A stretch of DNA of 64,000 nucleotides from Macrolepiota albuminosa (taxonomy: Eukaryota; Basidiomycota; Agaricomycetes; Agaricales; Agaricaceae). Location of the stretch: assembly GCA_027475525.1 (NCBI GenBank), contig JAMWFC010000106.1:124001-188000 (forward strand). The letters run 5' to 3'. The notes below the pieces were generated by a model. It was not told the origin of the DNA. It was given only the letters and a program-made list of their open reading frames with translations, and did no database searches. Shown here piece after piece: positions 21,726-32,542 of the stretch; position 1 is the first letter of the stretch, and each line of letters begins with the position of its first letter. Position numbers and translations under genes: made by a program.

Positions 21726-21879
21726 GGTTGTGAGCTATTGCTGACAATGAAATACTCTCATATATTTGTGACCACTACACCTATCACTCCAATCAAGCTA
21801 CTCTGTCCTTTTCAGATATCACCTTTTGGCATACTCAGATCCTGCAGGCACTGATCATGCCTATCACCACCTTGTACTT

Positions 21880-24800
21880 TCATGCTTGAGCCCAATTCTC
21901 TTTGTCTACTCTTGCAACTAGCACTAGAGGATCAGTTTTCTCTCCTTTTCCTATGTCTATCAATAGCACCTACCCATGCATTTGTCCAGCCAAACTGGAC
22001 ACACACTGGCCTTTGTCAGAATCTCTCTTTGATTGCACCACTAGTGAATTTACAAAATAGTTAATGAGACTTGAGATCTTTCTCCAGCAGAGCAGCCTGG
22101 ACTGCTATGTCTTTGCTTCTGAAAAGAATCCTGGTTGCCTTATCACTAGTCCTGGCCTTGTTGCAGAACCAGATGTATATGCTAACTGGCTCTCCAACAA
22201 CAACTTGATTATTGGCATTATCCATGCTGCAATATCTGATGCTGAGCAGGAAGGTCTGAAGACCAATAGGACTGCTAAGCAATGCTATGATGCCCTGAAA
22301 GCTAGGGCTCACCATGAGAGTCTGATAAAACAGGTTGCATTCATTTGCAAGGCCTTTTTCACATATGCCCCTTTCACAAAGCCTACTGATATGACAGCCT
22401 GGAAGATCTGCAAGTTGATTGATTGCACCTTTGCCATAGAACCATAGATAAAAATCTTCTGAAATATATTGCTTTGCTCAATACAAGTCATACAAATCAA
22501 TCCAAATACAGGTATCACATAGCCTTGCTAACTCTACAGTCTCCTCACCATACACATCTTTCCAGATCTGCAAACTCTTCCAGACAGTTGACAGCATTGC
22601 TATGCTTTCCAGGCCCACTGACTCTACCTTTGCTGCTTGCAATCTTAAGAATGGTCACAATCATGGACTCAATTTTCCTTGCTGTAGCGTATGTTATGCC
22701 CTGGGCTTGTTGTGCTGTAGCCACACAAAGGAGTGGTGTGTCAGGCCAGGAGAAGGCATGGCTGGCAAGACAATTGAAGAATTCAAAGCTGCACAAGGAG
22801 GAGATCACAAGAGAGAAAAGCCAGCAAACATATTATCTGATAAAACTGTTAAAAACAGCATTGCAGTTAAAGGTCTGGATAGCCAGGCATACATCATTGA
22901 CATGATATACCTTCAAAAGATTCAGTTGGATGCAAAACCCACCAAATTTGCTGGAGTAGCCAACTCCATGGCTAACAACAGCACAGAATACTTTGAGTAT
23001 CAGGGCTTCATGACAATCAACAATAACCCCAGTGACAATTGCAAACTCAGAGCTAGTGTCAACTGAGATATGCACACAATCCCTGCAATTCCTGGTTGTG
23101 AAACCATTCTAGCAACCATGGCAGATTACCTACCAACCTTTTCAGTAACACGTGACTTATTCTCATAGCTGAGAAGCCATTCTATATAGACTCAGGAGCT
23201 ACTGTGCATATCTCCCTCTGCTTCAGACTTCATCACTTTACAACCAATTCTGCCACAAGCTGTCAAAGGGGTGAGCAGCACATTTATACAAGCAGTGGGC
23301 ATAAGACAAATTCATCTACAAGTGCAAAATAATATATCTTGAAGATGCACTTTACATCTCAAACTCCACTGTACAACTCATTTCTATATTGGCATTGGTC
23401 ATAAATATGCACACAATCATCACTTTCAGTTGCACTAGTATCACAATTCTTGACAAAAACAGCAAAACACTTCTTGCAGCAGACCTTATTCTGGGACAAT
23501 GACTATATACTCTAGAGCTGCAATCAGCATTCACTGAGCATGCTATGACTGCTGCACAGACCCTAATCAGCATGAATATCTGGCACTGACACCTTGGACA
23601 TGCAAATTACGAAGTTATTGCAACCATGGCCCACATAGGCCTACTATCAGATATGCCATCCACCTCCCTCCTTGCACAACCTAAATGTGATGTCTGTATT
23701 TTAAGAAATCAGACAAGAGCACCAGTGCACAAGGTATGGGAAGAAGAGTATAGGGTGGTCAAGAGGTTACAAATAGTCTGAATAGATTTAGCTAGGCCTA
23801 TGGCTGTACAGTTGTGTACTGATAACAAATACATCATGGATCTTGTAGATGACTACACAAACATGCCCTAGTCAATACCTCTGAAATCTAAAAGCAATGT
23901 GTTTGAAGCACTCAAAATGTGGCAGAAGGCTTAGAAACTCTAAACAGGTTTCAAAGTCAGGATCTACCATACAGGTCACAACACTGAGTTAAAGAGCCAT
24001 TAGATGGAAGCCTGGACCACATTGACCAAAAATAAAACATTGTTGCAAATTTGCCACGCCATACACCTCTGAACACATGGGACATGTTGAGTGCATGCAT
24101 TGAATGCTTCAGAGCAAAGCTAGAATGATGAGACTAGCTGCTAAGTGTCCCAATACACTATGAGATGAATTCTACTTAACAGCTGCTCACCTTCATGCTA
24201 AAACAGCAACAAAATCACTGAACAGAAAAACCCCCTTCAAGCTATAGTACAGATGCACCCTGAACTATTCTCACATGTATGAAACTGGCTGCTAAGCATT
24301 TGTTCTTATTCAAAACCAGTATAATTCAATGATCAATCTACATGGAATATAGTGTGTTCTTATTGGGTATGCTCAAAACTCAAAGGCCTATAGATGCTAC
24401 TATCTCAGAACACAGAAGGTATATGAGTCGTACCATGTCAGATTTTTTAAACATCATGATGGACATGCACTTTTCATGCTGATCAAGCCTGCATCCACAG
24501 TGCCTATTGCACTTACAATGCTAAGCAAACTGATAATAAACAATAATGTTAGAGATATCTCTGCAGATGCTCTCTTTATCACCAATGATGACAAAGAAAA
24601 TAAACCAGTGCCGCTGCCTGCATTGATGCCCAACAATAAACCTAATGTACTACCCAATATACCAGAACCAACTCTTTAACACTCAAGCAGAGTACCTATT
24701 CCAACTGTCAAGACACAACCAGATGACACACTGCAGACACACCTCAAACTTGCAGTACAAGAGTCTTGAGCAGCAGATGACAGACTGCATGCTGCAAGGG

Positions 24801-27745
24801 CCAACAAACACCAGAACAACAACCCAGCACTCTTAGTTCCAGAGCCAGCAACAATGGTGGAAGATGAAGATCTCACTCCTGATACAGTGAATTTGGCATC
24901 CCTAGAAGACATCAAACACCTGTTAGCCATGGCAGAATCACTGGGTGACCTAGCTGTCATTGATCTGGACAACAAACCTCAGACATGGCATGAGGCAATA
25001 AAGTTGCCTTATGCCAAAGAATGGGAAGCAGAATATTGAGACAAGCTTGAGTCCCTAAAGGAAATGGGCGTGTACAGGTTAATTCTTTATGATCAGGTGC
25101 CTGTAGGCCACAAAATTTGCAAAAGTAGACCAGTCTTCAAGATTAAGTGTGACAAGAATAGTAAGGCTGTACACTTTAAGGTATGATTGGTCTTTAAAGG
25201 ATACAAACAAATCTATGGACAAGACTACATGAGGACAACTTTGCTGACAGCATGCATGGAGTCATGGCAGGTACTCCTACATCTTGCTGCTGCTCAAAGA
25301 TAGAATACATCACAGATAGACATCAGGACAGCATTCCTGTATAGCCCCCTACCTGAGGAGGAGATCCAGTATATGTTACAGCTAAAGGGTTTTGAAGAAC
25401 CTAGAAAGGAGAGCTAGGTCTGATTGTATCTGGAACCACACTCTCAATGACAACATGATGTCATGGGGCTTCATGCATCTATCCTGCAAATTGTGCATAT
25501 ACTACTATAAAACTGACACAGGCACTATAATAGTGGCAGTGCATGTTGACAACTTTCTCTCAATTGCAAGCAGCAGGGATAAAAACAAGTGGTTCAAAGC
25601 CCAGCTACAATCTGTCTGGACTATATCAGATCTTGGATTGCCCAGATTTGTTGTTGGCATTGTGATAGAGTGGGACCATGAGAAACACAGTTAAGCTCTC
25701 ACAAATAGCCTTCATCAACAAGATTATCTCTCAATTTGGACAGTCAAATGCAATGCTGCTATCACTCTCCATGGAACCTGGCCTCAAACTTTGCAGAGTG
25801 GACAGGTCCTCCTTTCTTTCTTGTCAGATGCCTGCTCTACATTGCCATCTCCACCTGCCCCAACATTGCTTATGCTATCCAACAGCTAACACAATATGTT
25901 AATTCTTACATGGGCATATACTGAAGAGCTGCCATATGGCTTGTGCAGTAATAATGCTCAAAAGTAGATCAGTAGCAGATACGGTTTATGCCTACTAACC
26001 TATACAAAATGTGTTGGGCATGCCAAGGGTTAAAAAAGTCCCAGGTAGTTCCCAGAGAACAAGTCAGAAAATGAGTTGAACAGCAAGATTTATTAAAGGT
26101 TAGTAATGAGAGTTGGTAAGGATGTGCAGCAAGGAAAAATATAGGTAAGTGCAGCAGAGGACATGGCAGAGAAACTAGAGGCTTAGCAATGACTAAGCTG
26201 TGTGATGCCTGCCATAGGTGCAAGACACATAGGTTCTATAAGCATAACTGCAGCAAGCAGGCTCAGAGTGTTCAGACAGTTGGCAACTATGAACTTAGTT
26301 GGCTCAAAAGAAATGTGAACTGTGAAGTGAACTGAGGAGTGTAAACTGGGGTACTCTGTTCTCTTAACTAGTAGCAATGGTAAATATTTATAGTAGACTG
26401 AGTTCATCATTGCTAAGCAACTAAGCATTGTGAAGGAGTGGTGAACTGGAAAGAATGTAAGTATTTGCCATGCATTAAACTAAATAATGAGTGGTTAATG
26501 AGAATGCTGTCTGTCCAAGTAAAAAGAAGGCACCAAGGTGAAATGCCAGGCTGTCAGTCACAGAAAAATACCATCATTCCAACTCATAAGTACTGCTGCA
26601 GGCCAGCAGTACCACATGCTACCTGAGTGATGCCATCTGTAAATGCTTGCTGATGGCATGATGCCAGCTGTCACTTGTTATTCTAGCTGCCACTGGCACT
26701 ATCACTGATTGAGTATGTTGCTTGCCATGCATAGCCATTGGAAATAGCTTAAAATGGATAAACCATGTGCACCAAGTTCAGCACAAGGGTAGCAAGGTGT
26801 CCAGAGCCAATGCCAAGTCTGCTGTTGATGCACCTAGCCTGTGTGGAGTCCTATTAGTGGTATTTCAAAGGCACATAGAATCTCAAACTCACTCTTGGAG
26901 GCAAGGGCAACCCTGTGAATTTGACAGGCTTTACCAACTCAGACTGAGATAACTGCCTGGATACCAGGCAAAGCATAGGAGGCTATGCCTGGGGCCTAAG
27001 ATCAGGAGCCATCTCCTGGGCAGCATACAAGCAGAAATTGATTACTGCATCTTCCTGCAAAGCCAAGTATATGGCCACTTTTGAGAGTGCTACATGCTCT
27101 TCTCAAAGGAATTGGATGCTGTAAGGACAACACTGAACGTCTGCAAAACTCCTTCTACAGACTAGCAGGTGCTGGTGACGAGTAAAAATCAAGCAGGTGT
27201 GGAAGCAAGCAAGAGTCAGGCAGAAGACCAGCAAGGCTAATCAAGCAGTCAGACATTGCTAGAGAGCTTACAGTCAATTTGGTATATAGGCTAAGAGAAC
27301 ACTGCTATTGTTCAGCCTGAGGATATTCTATTCCACAGGCTGCCTATATATACTACATTGGTTGCTGTGCTATTACTAATACTGTTTACTAAGCAGGCCC
27401 TAGTATGTAAAGGAGTAAAACTTACAATAATTGATGCTAAGTAAGGTCCATGCATATGACTCATCAAGGCTGACTACTAAGAGACAGATGGAGAAAAAGT
27501 GGGCCAAGCAGCCAGTCAGATCAGCTAGGTATAGGCATATTATTAGAATAAGCTCAGAATAGGTTTGGACACAGTCTGAAAACTGGTTTCCTGACAGATG
27601 CAACATGACAGATAAACACACACTCATTCTGTGCAACAACAATGTGGCCATCAATTTTTCTGAGGACCCCATGCTCCACGCATATATGAAACACATAGAC
27701 ATCAAGTATCATTTCTTATGTGAACATCTTCAGGCTAGTAAGATA
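21880..27745 (+). pseudogene. Copia-2 gag-pol, heavily broken
   Basis: Gag remains are at 22064-22447 and 22600-23066 with a degenerate cysteine cluster. The protease motif YIDSGATVHIS is near 23190. Integrase traces lie around 23600-24500, the reverse transcriptase around 25080-25900 (VHVDNFLSIA, DLGLPRFVVGI) and RNase H around 26910-27130 (TNSD, TRQSIGGYAWG, AISWAA). The end HIDIKYHFLCEHLQ is followed almost at once by the right LTR. Stops and frameshifts are frequent. RNase H is split from the RT by an insertion at about 25950-26860. Confidence 0.85.
25950..26862. mobile_element. unclassified insertion inside Copia-2 pol
   Basis: Copia-2 reads AAIWLVQ up to about 25950 and resumes as YFKGT near 26863. 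The 0.9 kb between has no Copia coding signal and no clear ORF. It begins near GTAATAATGCTC. Ends and class could not be defined. Confidence 0.5.
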
Positions 27746-27770
27746 TGCATACAATAGTCCTTTCATACAT

Positions 27771-27973
27771 TGTTACAACACTTCTATTGTTACAGACACA
27801 CATATATATGACCATACTGGACACTCTACTCTCAGTCAATTAATATTAATATTGAACTGAGGGTGAGTTCAAAATACTTACACTATGACAAGCAGTCTGA
27901 GATAACTATCTATAGATAAATTACTTATCATCTATCAGGTCATTGAAAAGTATTGGAGTGTCAAGTTTTAACA
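27771..27973 (+). repeat. Copia-2 right LTR, one B-A copy only
   Basis: B 27836-27862, intron-like stretch 27863-27915 (GTGAGT to CTATAG), A 27916-27938. The spacer and joined copy found in the left LTR are absent. Its A matches the left LTR's joined A exactly, as expected from recombination between the two A copies. Confidence 0.8.
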
Positions 27974-28430
27974 AATGTTGCACCTGAGTCAAGGAGCATG
28001 TTACCACTACAATCAAGTTTTCTAGCCATGTACACTTGCCTGGGCTCATGACAGAGCTTTCAGAGGTCAGTGATGGCATGGTTGGCAACTCCTAAACCTT
28101 TGCTGGCTTTTTTTTTTTGTCATTGATTTGCTTTGGGCACTTGTTGATCCAATGACCAGGTCCCTGGCAATAGCAACATTTGTTGTCAGCTGCAGACTTT
28201 TGGGCCTTTTTCTTGCCTTTGGACTTCTTTGAGGCAAGCAGAGCTGTTTTGCTCTCTTTCTTGTGGAACCAGTGGTTGTATTCAGCCTGAAGTCAGGTCA
28301 ACACATCTTCAGAGGTGAGTTGTTCTATTCCAAACAGTTGGACCTTGATGAGATCCCATGACAAAGTGCACAGTAACAAAAGAACAAGTGCATGGGTGAT
28401 GTGGATATCTGGGAGTTTTTTGGAAGGAAA
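27974..28430 (-). pseudogene. Copia gag-protease fragment, minus strand
   Basis: Minus-strand frames show Gag residues (LPDIHITHALVLLLLCTLSW, then QLTSEDVLT), a basic region, a zinc knuckle CCYCQGPGHWINKC (near 28160) and the protease start LLDSGAT (near 27985). It stops at the right LTR of Copia-2 and has no continuation on the left side of that element. It faces the Copia-3 fragment next to it. Confidence 0.75.
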
Positions 28431-28439
28431 AAGATGTGT

Positions 28440-28618
28440 GAACACTAGGGCTCATCTATACAACACTAAAACCCAGTCAGACTGGGCATCAAAATGGACA
28501 GCACAGCAGCAGAGGCTTGAAAAACACTTACCAACAACTACAGAGTATTTTCCAAGATTGCAGCTATGAACGCTGAGAAGTGACTATGCACCACAGAGTT
28601 CAAAGACAGCATGGACTT
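28440..28618 (+). pseudogene. Copia-3 gag, part left of the Gypsy insertion
   Basis: Removing the Gypsy element and one GACTT joins FKDSMD at 28618 to FLKHVEDMWEKW at 40403, a continuous Gag stretch. The left limit, where the opposite Copia fragment begins, is approximate. Confidence 0.65.
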
Positions 28619-28853
28619 TGTAGCGTAGTCCGCTATGTGGCGTTGGCCACATAGCCTTACTTACTGTATTAGGTATTATATTATATTTATTATAATAAAT
28701 ATAATATATTAATTACTTTACTATATATACGTACATATGTGCTGCTTATTAAGCAGCTTAATTTTGTTTTACACTACATAGTCAATAGACCGGTCTGGTC
28801 TGATTCTGTACTGTGTGAACTTAAGCTCTCACAAATCCTGTAACTTCGTTACA
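28619..28853 (+). repeat. Gypsy 5' LTR
   Basis: 235 bp. It contains GCTATGTGG-N6-CCACATAGC (28632-28655), a long AT palindrome near 28675-28705, GCTGCTT-ATT-AAGCAGC (28741-28757) and, at its end, TGTAAC-TTC-GTTACA (28839-28853), which the other LTR lacks. Confidence 0.95.
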
Positions 28854-28947
28854 TTTTTTTGAATCCGCCAGCTAGGATCTATTGCCTAGCATCCGACGTC
28901 AGTCGTTGAGTTCGTTGACAGAACTCTATCAGCTTCTCGAGCTTCTT

Positions 28948-29101
28948 GCACAGCCACACCATGCAAATTTCAAACAGGGGATCGATGAGTAATCCCATAC
29001 CTGCAGCGCCCACTGACGGCGGGCGCACAGCCACACCGTGCAAATTTCAAACAGGGGATCGATGAGTAATCCCATACCTGCAGCGCCCACTGACGGCGGG
29101 C
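28948..29101. repeat. 77-bp tandem duplication (likely assembly artefact)
   Basis: Second copy starts at 29025. One mismatch (CACCATGC against CACCGTGC). It lies in the Gypsy 5' leader and Gag start. Confidence 0.9.
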
Positions 29102-29411
29102 GAAATGCCCATGACCTACGGGGAGACCCAGCAGACACCCAGGACGCGTCAGCGTCCAATGCGGGTCAGGTAAGACCCAAGGCTCGAGACCGAGGTCAGA
29201 GTACCGACCTAGCCGGGAATGAGAGCGAGGCCCGGAGAGCTGAAAGCTCACAGCAGGACGGCGAGACCGAGGTCAGAGTACCGACCTAGCCGGGAATGAG
29301 AGCGAGGCCCGGAGAGCTGAAAGCTCACAGCAGGACGGCCCACAACGCCTCCAAGACAAGATGCCCGGGGGATTAACGCCCCCAGTTATGCAGTTGCCAG
29401 GAGGACCGTGA
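29002..29411 (+). CDS. Gypsy Gag, N-terminal part up to an in-frame TGA
   Basis: The probable Gag start is the ATG of MSNPIPAAPTDGG; it exists in both copies of the 77-bp duplication (about 28986 and 29063), so the coordinate is approximate. The frame runs through acidic, low-complexity sequence. After allowing for the duplication at 29185 it reaches TGA at 29409-29411, and continues in the same frame into the long Gag-protease ORF. Confidence 0.55.
29185..29338. repeat. exact 77-bp tandem duplication (likely assembly artefact)
   Basis: Second copy starts at 29262. It shifts the Gag frame. Confidence 0.9.
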
Positions 29412-29423
29412 CGGTCTAGCCGA

Positions 29424-32400
29424 TTGGCGTCCAAAGGACCCCCGCAGGACGGCCGACAGTCAACCGGCGCCTATGGCGCCCCAGGAGACGCTGAGTCATC
29501 AGTACGGACTGGGAGAACCCTCCCTGCAAACCGGAGCAGTGGGACCAGGCGGTCCACAGCGGGCCCAATGCCTTCTAAAGTAGCGGAAGCCCGCTTAGAA
29601 GAGGTACCAGAGGAGGCTGCAAGGCCTGAAGGATACCGCGCGGAAGATCGATTTCCGTGCACACCAGCAGTGGAGGAAGCTCCGGAGGTTGTAGAGCTTC
29701 CAGAGGAGGTGATGGAGTCGTCAAGTGACGACGACGTCGGAGCAGAGGAACAGCGGCTGAAAACCGCGTACACCGTGCGCTTGCGGGTGTTCTGGGACTT
29801 GCACCCAGAGGTGATGAAATACACCACCCAAGCACGACTCGAGCGCTACGTGTCAGCCCATATAGTAGCACTTAGGCGACAAGGGCACGAAGTGCCCAAT
29901 GTATTCAGTACGAAATATACTGACTTGATGGTGAGAGTGCTCACTATGGAGCTGCAAATGTATGTGCAGCGTAAGGCCACACGGCAATCGGGGGTCTCGA
30001 CCCCCTGGAGCCACACGTCCGAGGAATGCTTGGCACGACGCAATCAAGACGTCGGAATCGAGCTAGTGGAGGCACTAGCACGGGCGCAAGAAGTGCCCGA
30101 AGTAAGACCGGTGAGTACTTTTTATACTCCAGCAGGACAAGGGTGGCGTGAGGAGCCCCCGCACATGCGTAACCATGACCGTAGGACAGATATGTCAGGT
30201 CCGGATGGGCACAATAGCACTGTGCTCAAAGTGGAAAGCGAGGCATCCGTGATGCCGCACGTGCCCATGGCCGAAACGTTGAGCGACAGAGTCGCGTACC
30301 AACGTATGCGCAATGGCGACCTCAGGACTAAGGGACAGTCCCTTATAGACGATCAGGGCATCGTATTCGAGGGCACTAAGCCCATTGACGAGATGCGTCG
30401 TCAATTCGTCACGCAGGGTCAGGAGAATCAAGCTTCTCCAGGTCCAGGGCGGCGCAACGATCATGATCGAGGAGACTTCCTCGATCGAGATGGCGCCACG
30501 AGACGTGATGTCCCTGGTAACGGCCGGGATGACGGCCCTAGGTCGATTCCTCGAGACGAGGGCAATTATGCCCACAGTCGAGGAGGCTCGGGACGTCCCC
30601 CGCAAGGTGGACGGGGAAAGTCACTTCCCCATGCCGCTGATTTGGCGACTAGATCCCCGGGTCAGTGGGAAGCCATCCAAATGCATCGTGAAGCCATGCA
30701 CGATCGCCTGCATCGAGTAGTCGATGATGCCCTGGGCGTAACCTTACGGTTACCAGACGGAGTGAAGCTGCGTAAAGCAGACAGTAGGCACATTTGCGCC
30801 TATACAGGCGCGTCCAAGTTCAGCGACCTGGAAGATTGGGCGATGGATGTATGCACCCATCTTGCCATGTGCTTATACGGAGGTGACCGTATGGAACGAG
30901 AACAAATTTTCGTTCTGCCTGAGTTCTTGGCCGGAGAGGCCATGGGTTGGTTTCGACGGGCAGTACTGCACGTCAATCGTGTCCAATATGACTGGACGTT
31001 TAAAGGAGTCCTTACAGGACTGTATGATCGATTCGTACACCCCTCAACGCTCCAGGATGCAAGGCGGGACTTCCAGTCCACCAAGTACACCGAGAAGTTG
31101 GGAGTACAAGGGTTCTATGATACCCTTAATGACCATGCCCAGAACATGGCAGTATACCCGGACGGGTATACAATGCTCGAAACGTTCTTGGATGGCATTC
31201 CAGCGGATATGCGCCGCTATTTGATACGTGAGGACGGCTTGTCCCCAGAAGTCAACGATGTGGAAGAATTCGTGGCATACGCCATCCGGTATGAGCAGTC
31301 TCTGAAGACTGCTAACCACTACGAACATCGGAGTGGACACAAAGGGGGATCCAGGCAACTACCGCCTGGTGGGACGCCCTCACGGGGTCAGCATGTGGGG
31401 ACCTTCCTGGCCAAGAAGACCGATTTGGATCGTGACCGCAACACGCGGTTTGTTGTACGCAAGACCCCTGTTGCGAACCGAGGGCGGAGCCGCCCACGCC
31501 CAGAGCGGGCGCCGGATGGAGAACGTCCTAAATCAAGGCCGGACTTCAAACTGGCCAACCCACCAGGTCAGACGGGGACTTGTTTCGCGTGTGGCCAACC
31601 AGGCCACTACGCTACCAACTGCCCTGCGAAGCCAGGACCCCCGAGGAAGGGGTATACACCCCGCGCCCACCTTCGAGCTGCACATACTGCAGCCGCGAGT
31701 GGGAGTGACGGAGACGTATCTGCCGATTCTGAGGCGGAGAACCCCACAAACGACCAGGAGCCCCCAGAGGAGGCATCGGGCGCCGAGCCCGAGAGTGTGG
31801 TCGTGGAGGGGGAGGAGTACGTCACAGTCGACGTATATGACGACGTCTACGACAATGAGTATTACAGTCGCGACAGCAACTCTGAGTGCCTAGCGGCGAT
31901 GACGGATTGGCCGTCCACAAATGATCCCGAACGGGATAACGTAGTTCGGATGAAGAAGGTGACCCTTCGTCGTGCAGAGGGCACTTTGCAGCGCCCTACA
32001 TTGAAGCGAGCAGACAAGGAGTGCCTGGTCTCGTATGTGGACGTAGACGGCCACAAGGCATGGACCCTATGGGACTCTGGGAGTACCACATCGGGCATAA
32101 CGCCCCAGTTCGCCCATGTGTACGGAATATCCGTGCAGGAGTTGGATATGCCATTGGCGTTACAGCTGGGCACCGTAGGGAGCCGAGCCATGGTGCAGTA
32201 CGGGACAAATGTGAATGTCCAAACGCCGGGCTCACGTAGCCGTGAATACATGGATGTAGCGAACTTTGATCGCTACGACATGATACTGGGAACGCCATTC
32301 ATGCGGCGTAACAAAGTCATACTAGACTTTGACCAATGCCAGGTACTAGTGAATGGGAAAGTGATCCCAGCCGAACGAGCAACAGCAGACGACACTGATA

Positions 32401-32426
32401 ATCGTCTGCGACATCACAGGTACTAG
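29424..32426 (+). CDS. Gypsy Gag-protease
   Basis: The frame is open for 1000 codons; 29424 is a TTG just after an in-frame TGA, so translation probably starts upstream or at a later ATG. Residues 1-400 are acidic and low-complexity. A capsid-like Retrotrans_gag domain spans about 450-640 (GEAMGWFRRAVLHVNRVQYDW, then YDRFVHPSTLQDARRDFQ). A zinc knuckle CFACGQPGHYATNC is near residue 720. A retropepsin-like protease with LWDSGSTTSG follows near 880. The last residues are altered by the 77-bp duplication at 32341. Without it the frame runs on to TGA at 32525 and, beyond it, into the RT ORF in the same frame. Confidence 0.9.
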   Translation: MASKGPPQDGRQSTGAYGAPGDAESSVRTGRTLPANRSSGTRRSTAGPMPSKVAEARLEEVPEEAARPEGYRAEDRFPCTPAVEEAPEVVELPEEVMESSSDDDVGAEEQRLKTAYTVRLRVFWDLHPEVMKYTTQARLERYVSAHIVALRRQGHEVPNVFSTKYTDLMVRVLTMELQMYVQRKATRQSGVSTPWSHTSEECLARRNQDVGIELVEALARAQEVPEVRPVSTFYTPAGQGWREEPPHMRNHDRRTDMSGPDGHNSTVLKVESEASVMPHVPMAETLSDRVAYQRMRNGDLRTKGQSLIDDQGIVFEGTKPIDEMRRQFVTQGQENQASPGPGRRNDHDRGDFLDRDGATRRDVPGNGRDDGPRSIPRDEGNYAHSRGGSGRPPQGGRGKSLPHAADLATRSPGQWEAIQMHREAMHDRLHRVVDDALGVTLRLPDGVKLRKADSRHICAYTGASKFSDLEDWAMDVCTHLAMCLYGGDRMEREQIFVLPEFLAGEAMGWFRRAVLHVNRVQYDWTFKGVLTGLYDRFVHPSTLQDARRDFQSTKYTEKLGVQGFYDTLNDHAQNMAVYPDGYTMLETFLDGIPADMRRYLIREDGLSPEVNDVEEFVAYAIRYEQSLKTANHYEHRSGHKGGSRQLPPGGTPSRGQHVGTFLAKKTDLDRDRNTRFVVRKTPVANRGRSRPRPERAPDGERPKSRPDFKLANPPGQTGTCFACGQPGHYATNCPAKPGPPRKGYTPRAHLRAAHTAAASGSDGDVSADSEAENPTNDQEPPEEASGAEPESVVVEGEEYVTVDVYDDVYDNEYYSRDSNSECLAAMTDWPSTNDPERDNVVRMKKVTLRRAEGTLQRPTLKRADKECLVSYVDVDGHKAWTLWDSGSTTSGITPQFAHVYGISVQELDMPLALQLGTVGSRAMVQYGTNVNVQTPGSRSREYMDVANFDRYDMILGTPFMRRNKVILDFDQCQVLVNGKVIPAERATADDTDNRLRHHRY

Positions 32427-32494
32427 TGAATGGGAAAGTGATCCCAGCCGAACGAGCAACAGCAGACGACACTGATAATCGTCTGCGACATCAT
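32341..32494. repeat. 77-bp tandem duplication (likely assembly artefact)
   Basis: Second copy starts at 32418 and matches at 76 of 77 positions. It truncates the Gag-protease frame. Confidence 0.9.
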
Positions 32495-32542
32495 CGCACT
32501 ACGGAGAAACGCAAGGACTCTCCATGACTTGGCCGGCGCAGA

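Larger units (their letters stand above)
21444..27973 (+). mobile_element. Copia-2 LTR retrotransposon, decayed
   Basis: The left LTR is about 21444-21725 (TGTTATTCC to TTCTAACA) and the right LTR about 27771-27973 (from TGTTACAACA to TTTTAACA). GGTTGTGAGC follows the left LTR as probable primer site. The end of pol and the polypurine tract seem deleted before the right LTR. No matching target duplication is seen, so one end may have been rearranged. Confidence 0.8.
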
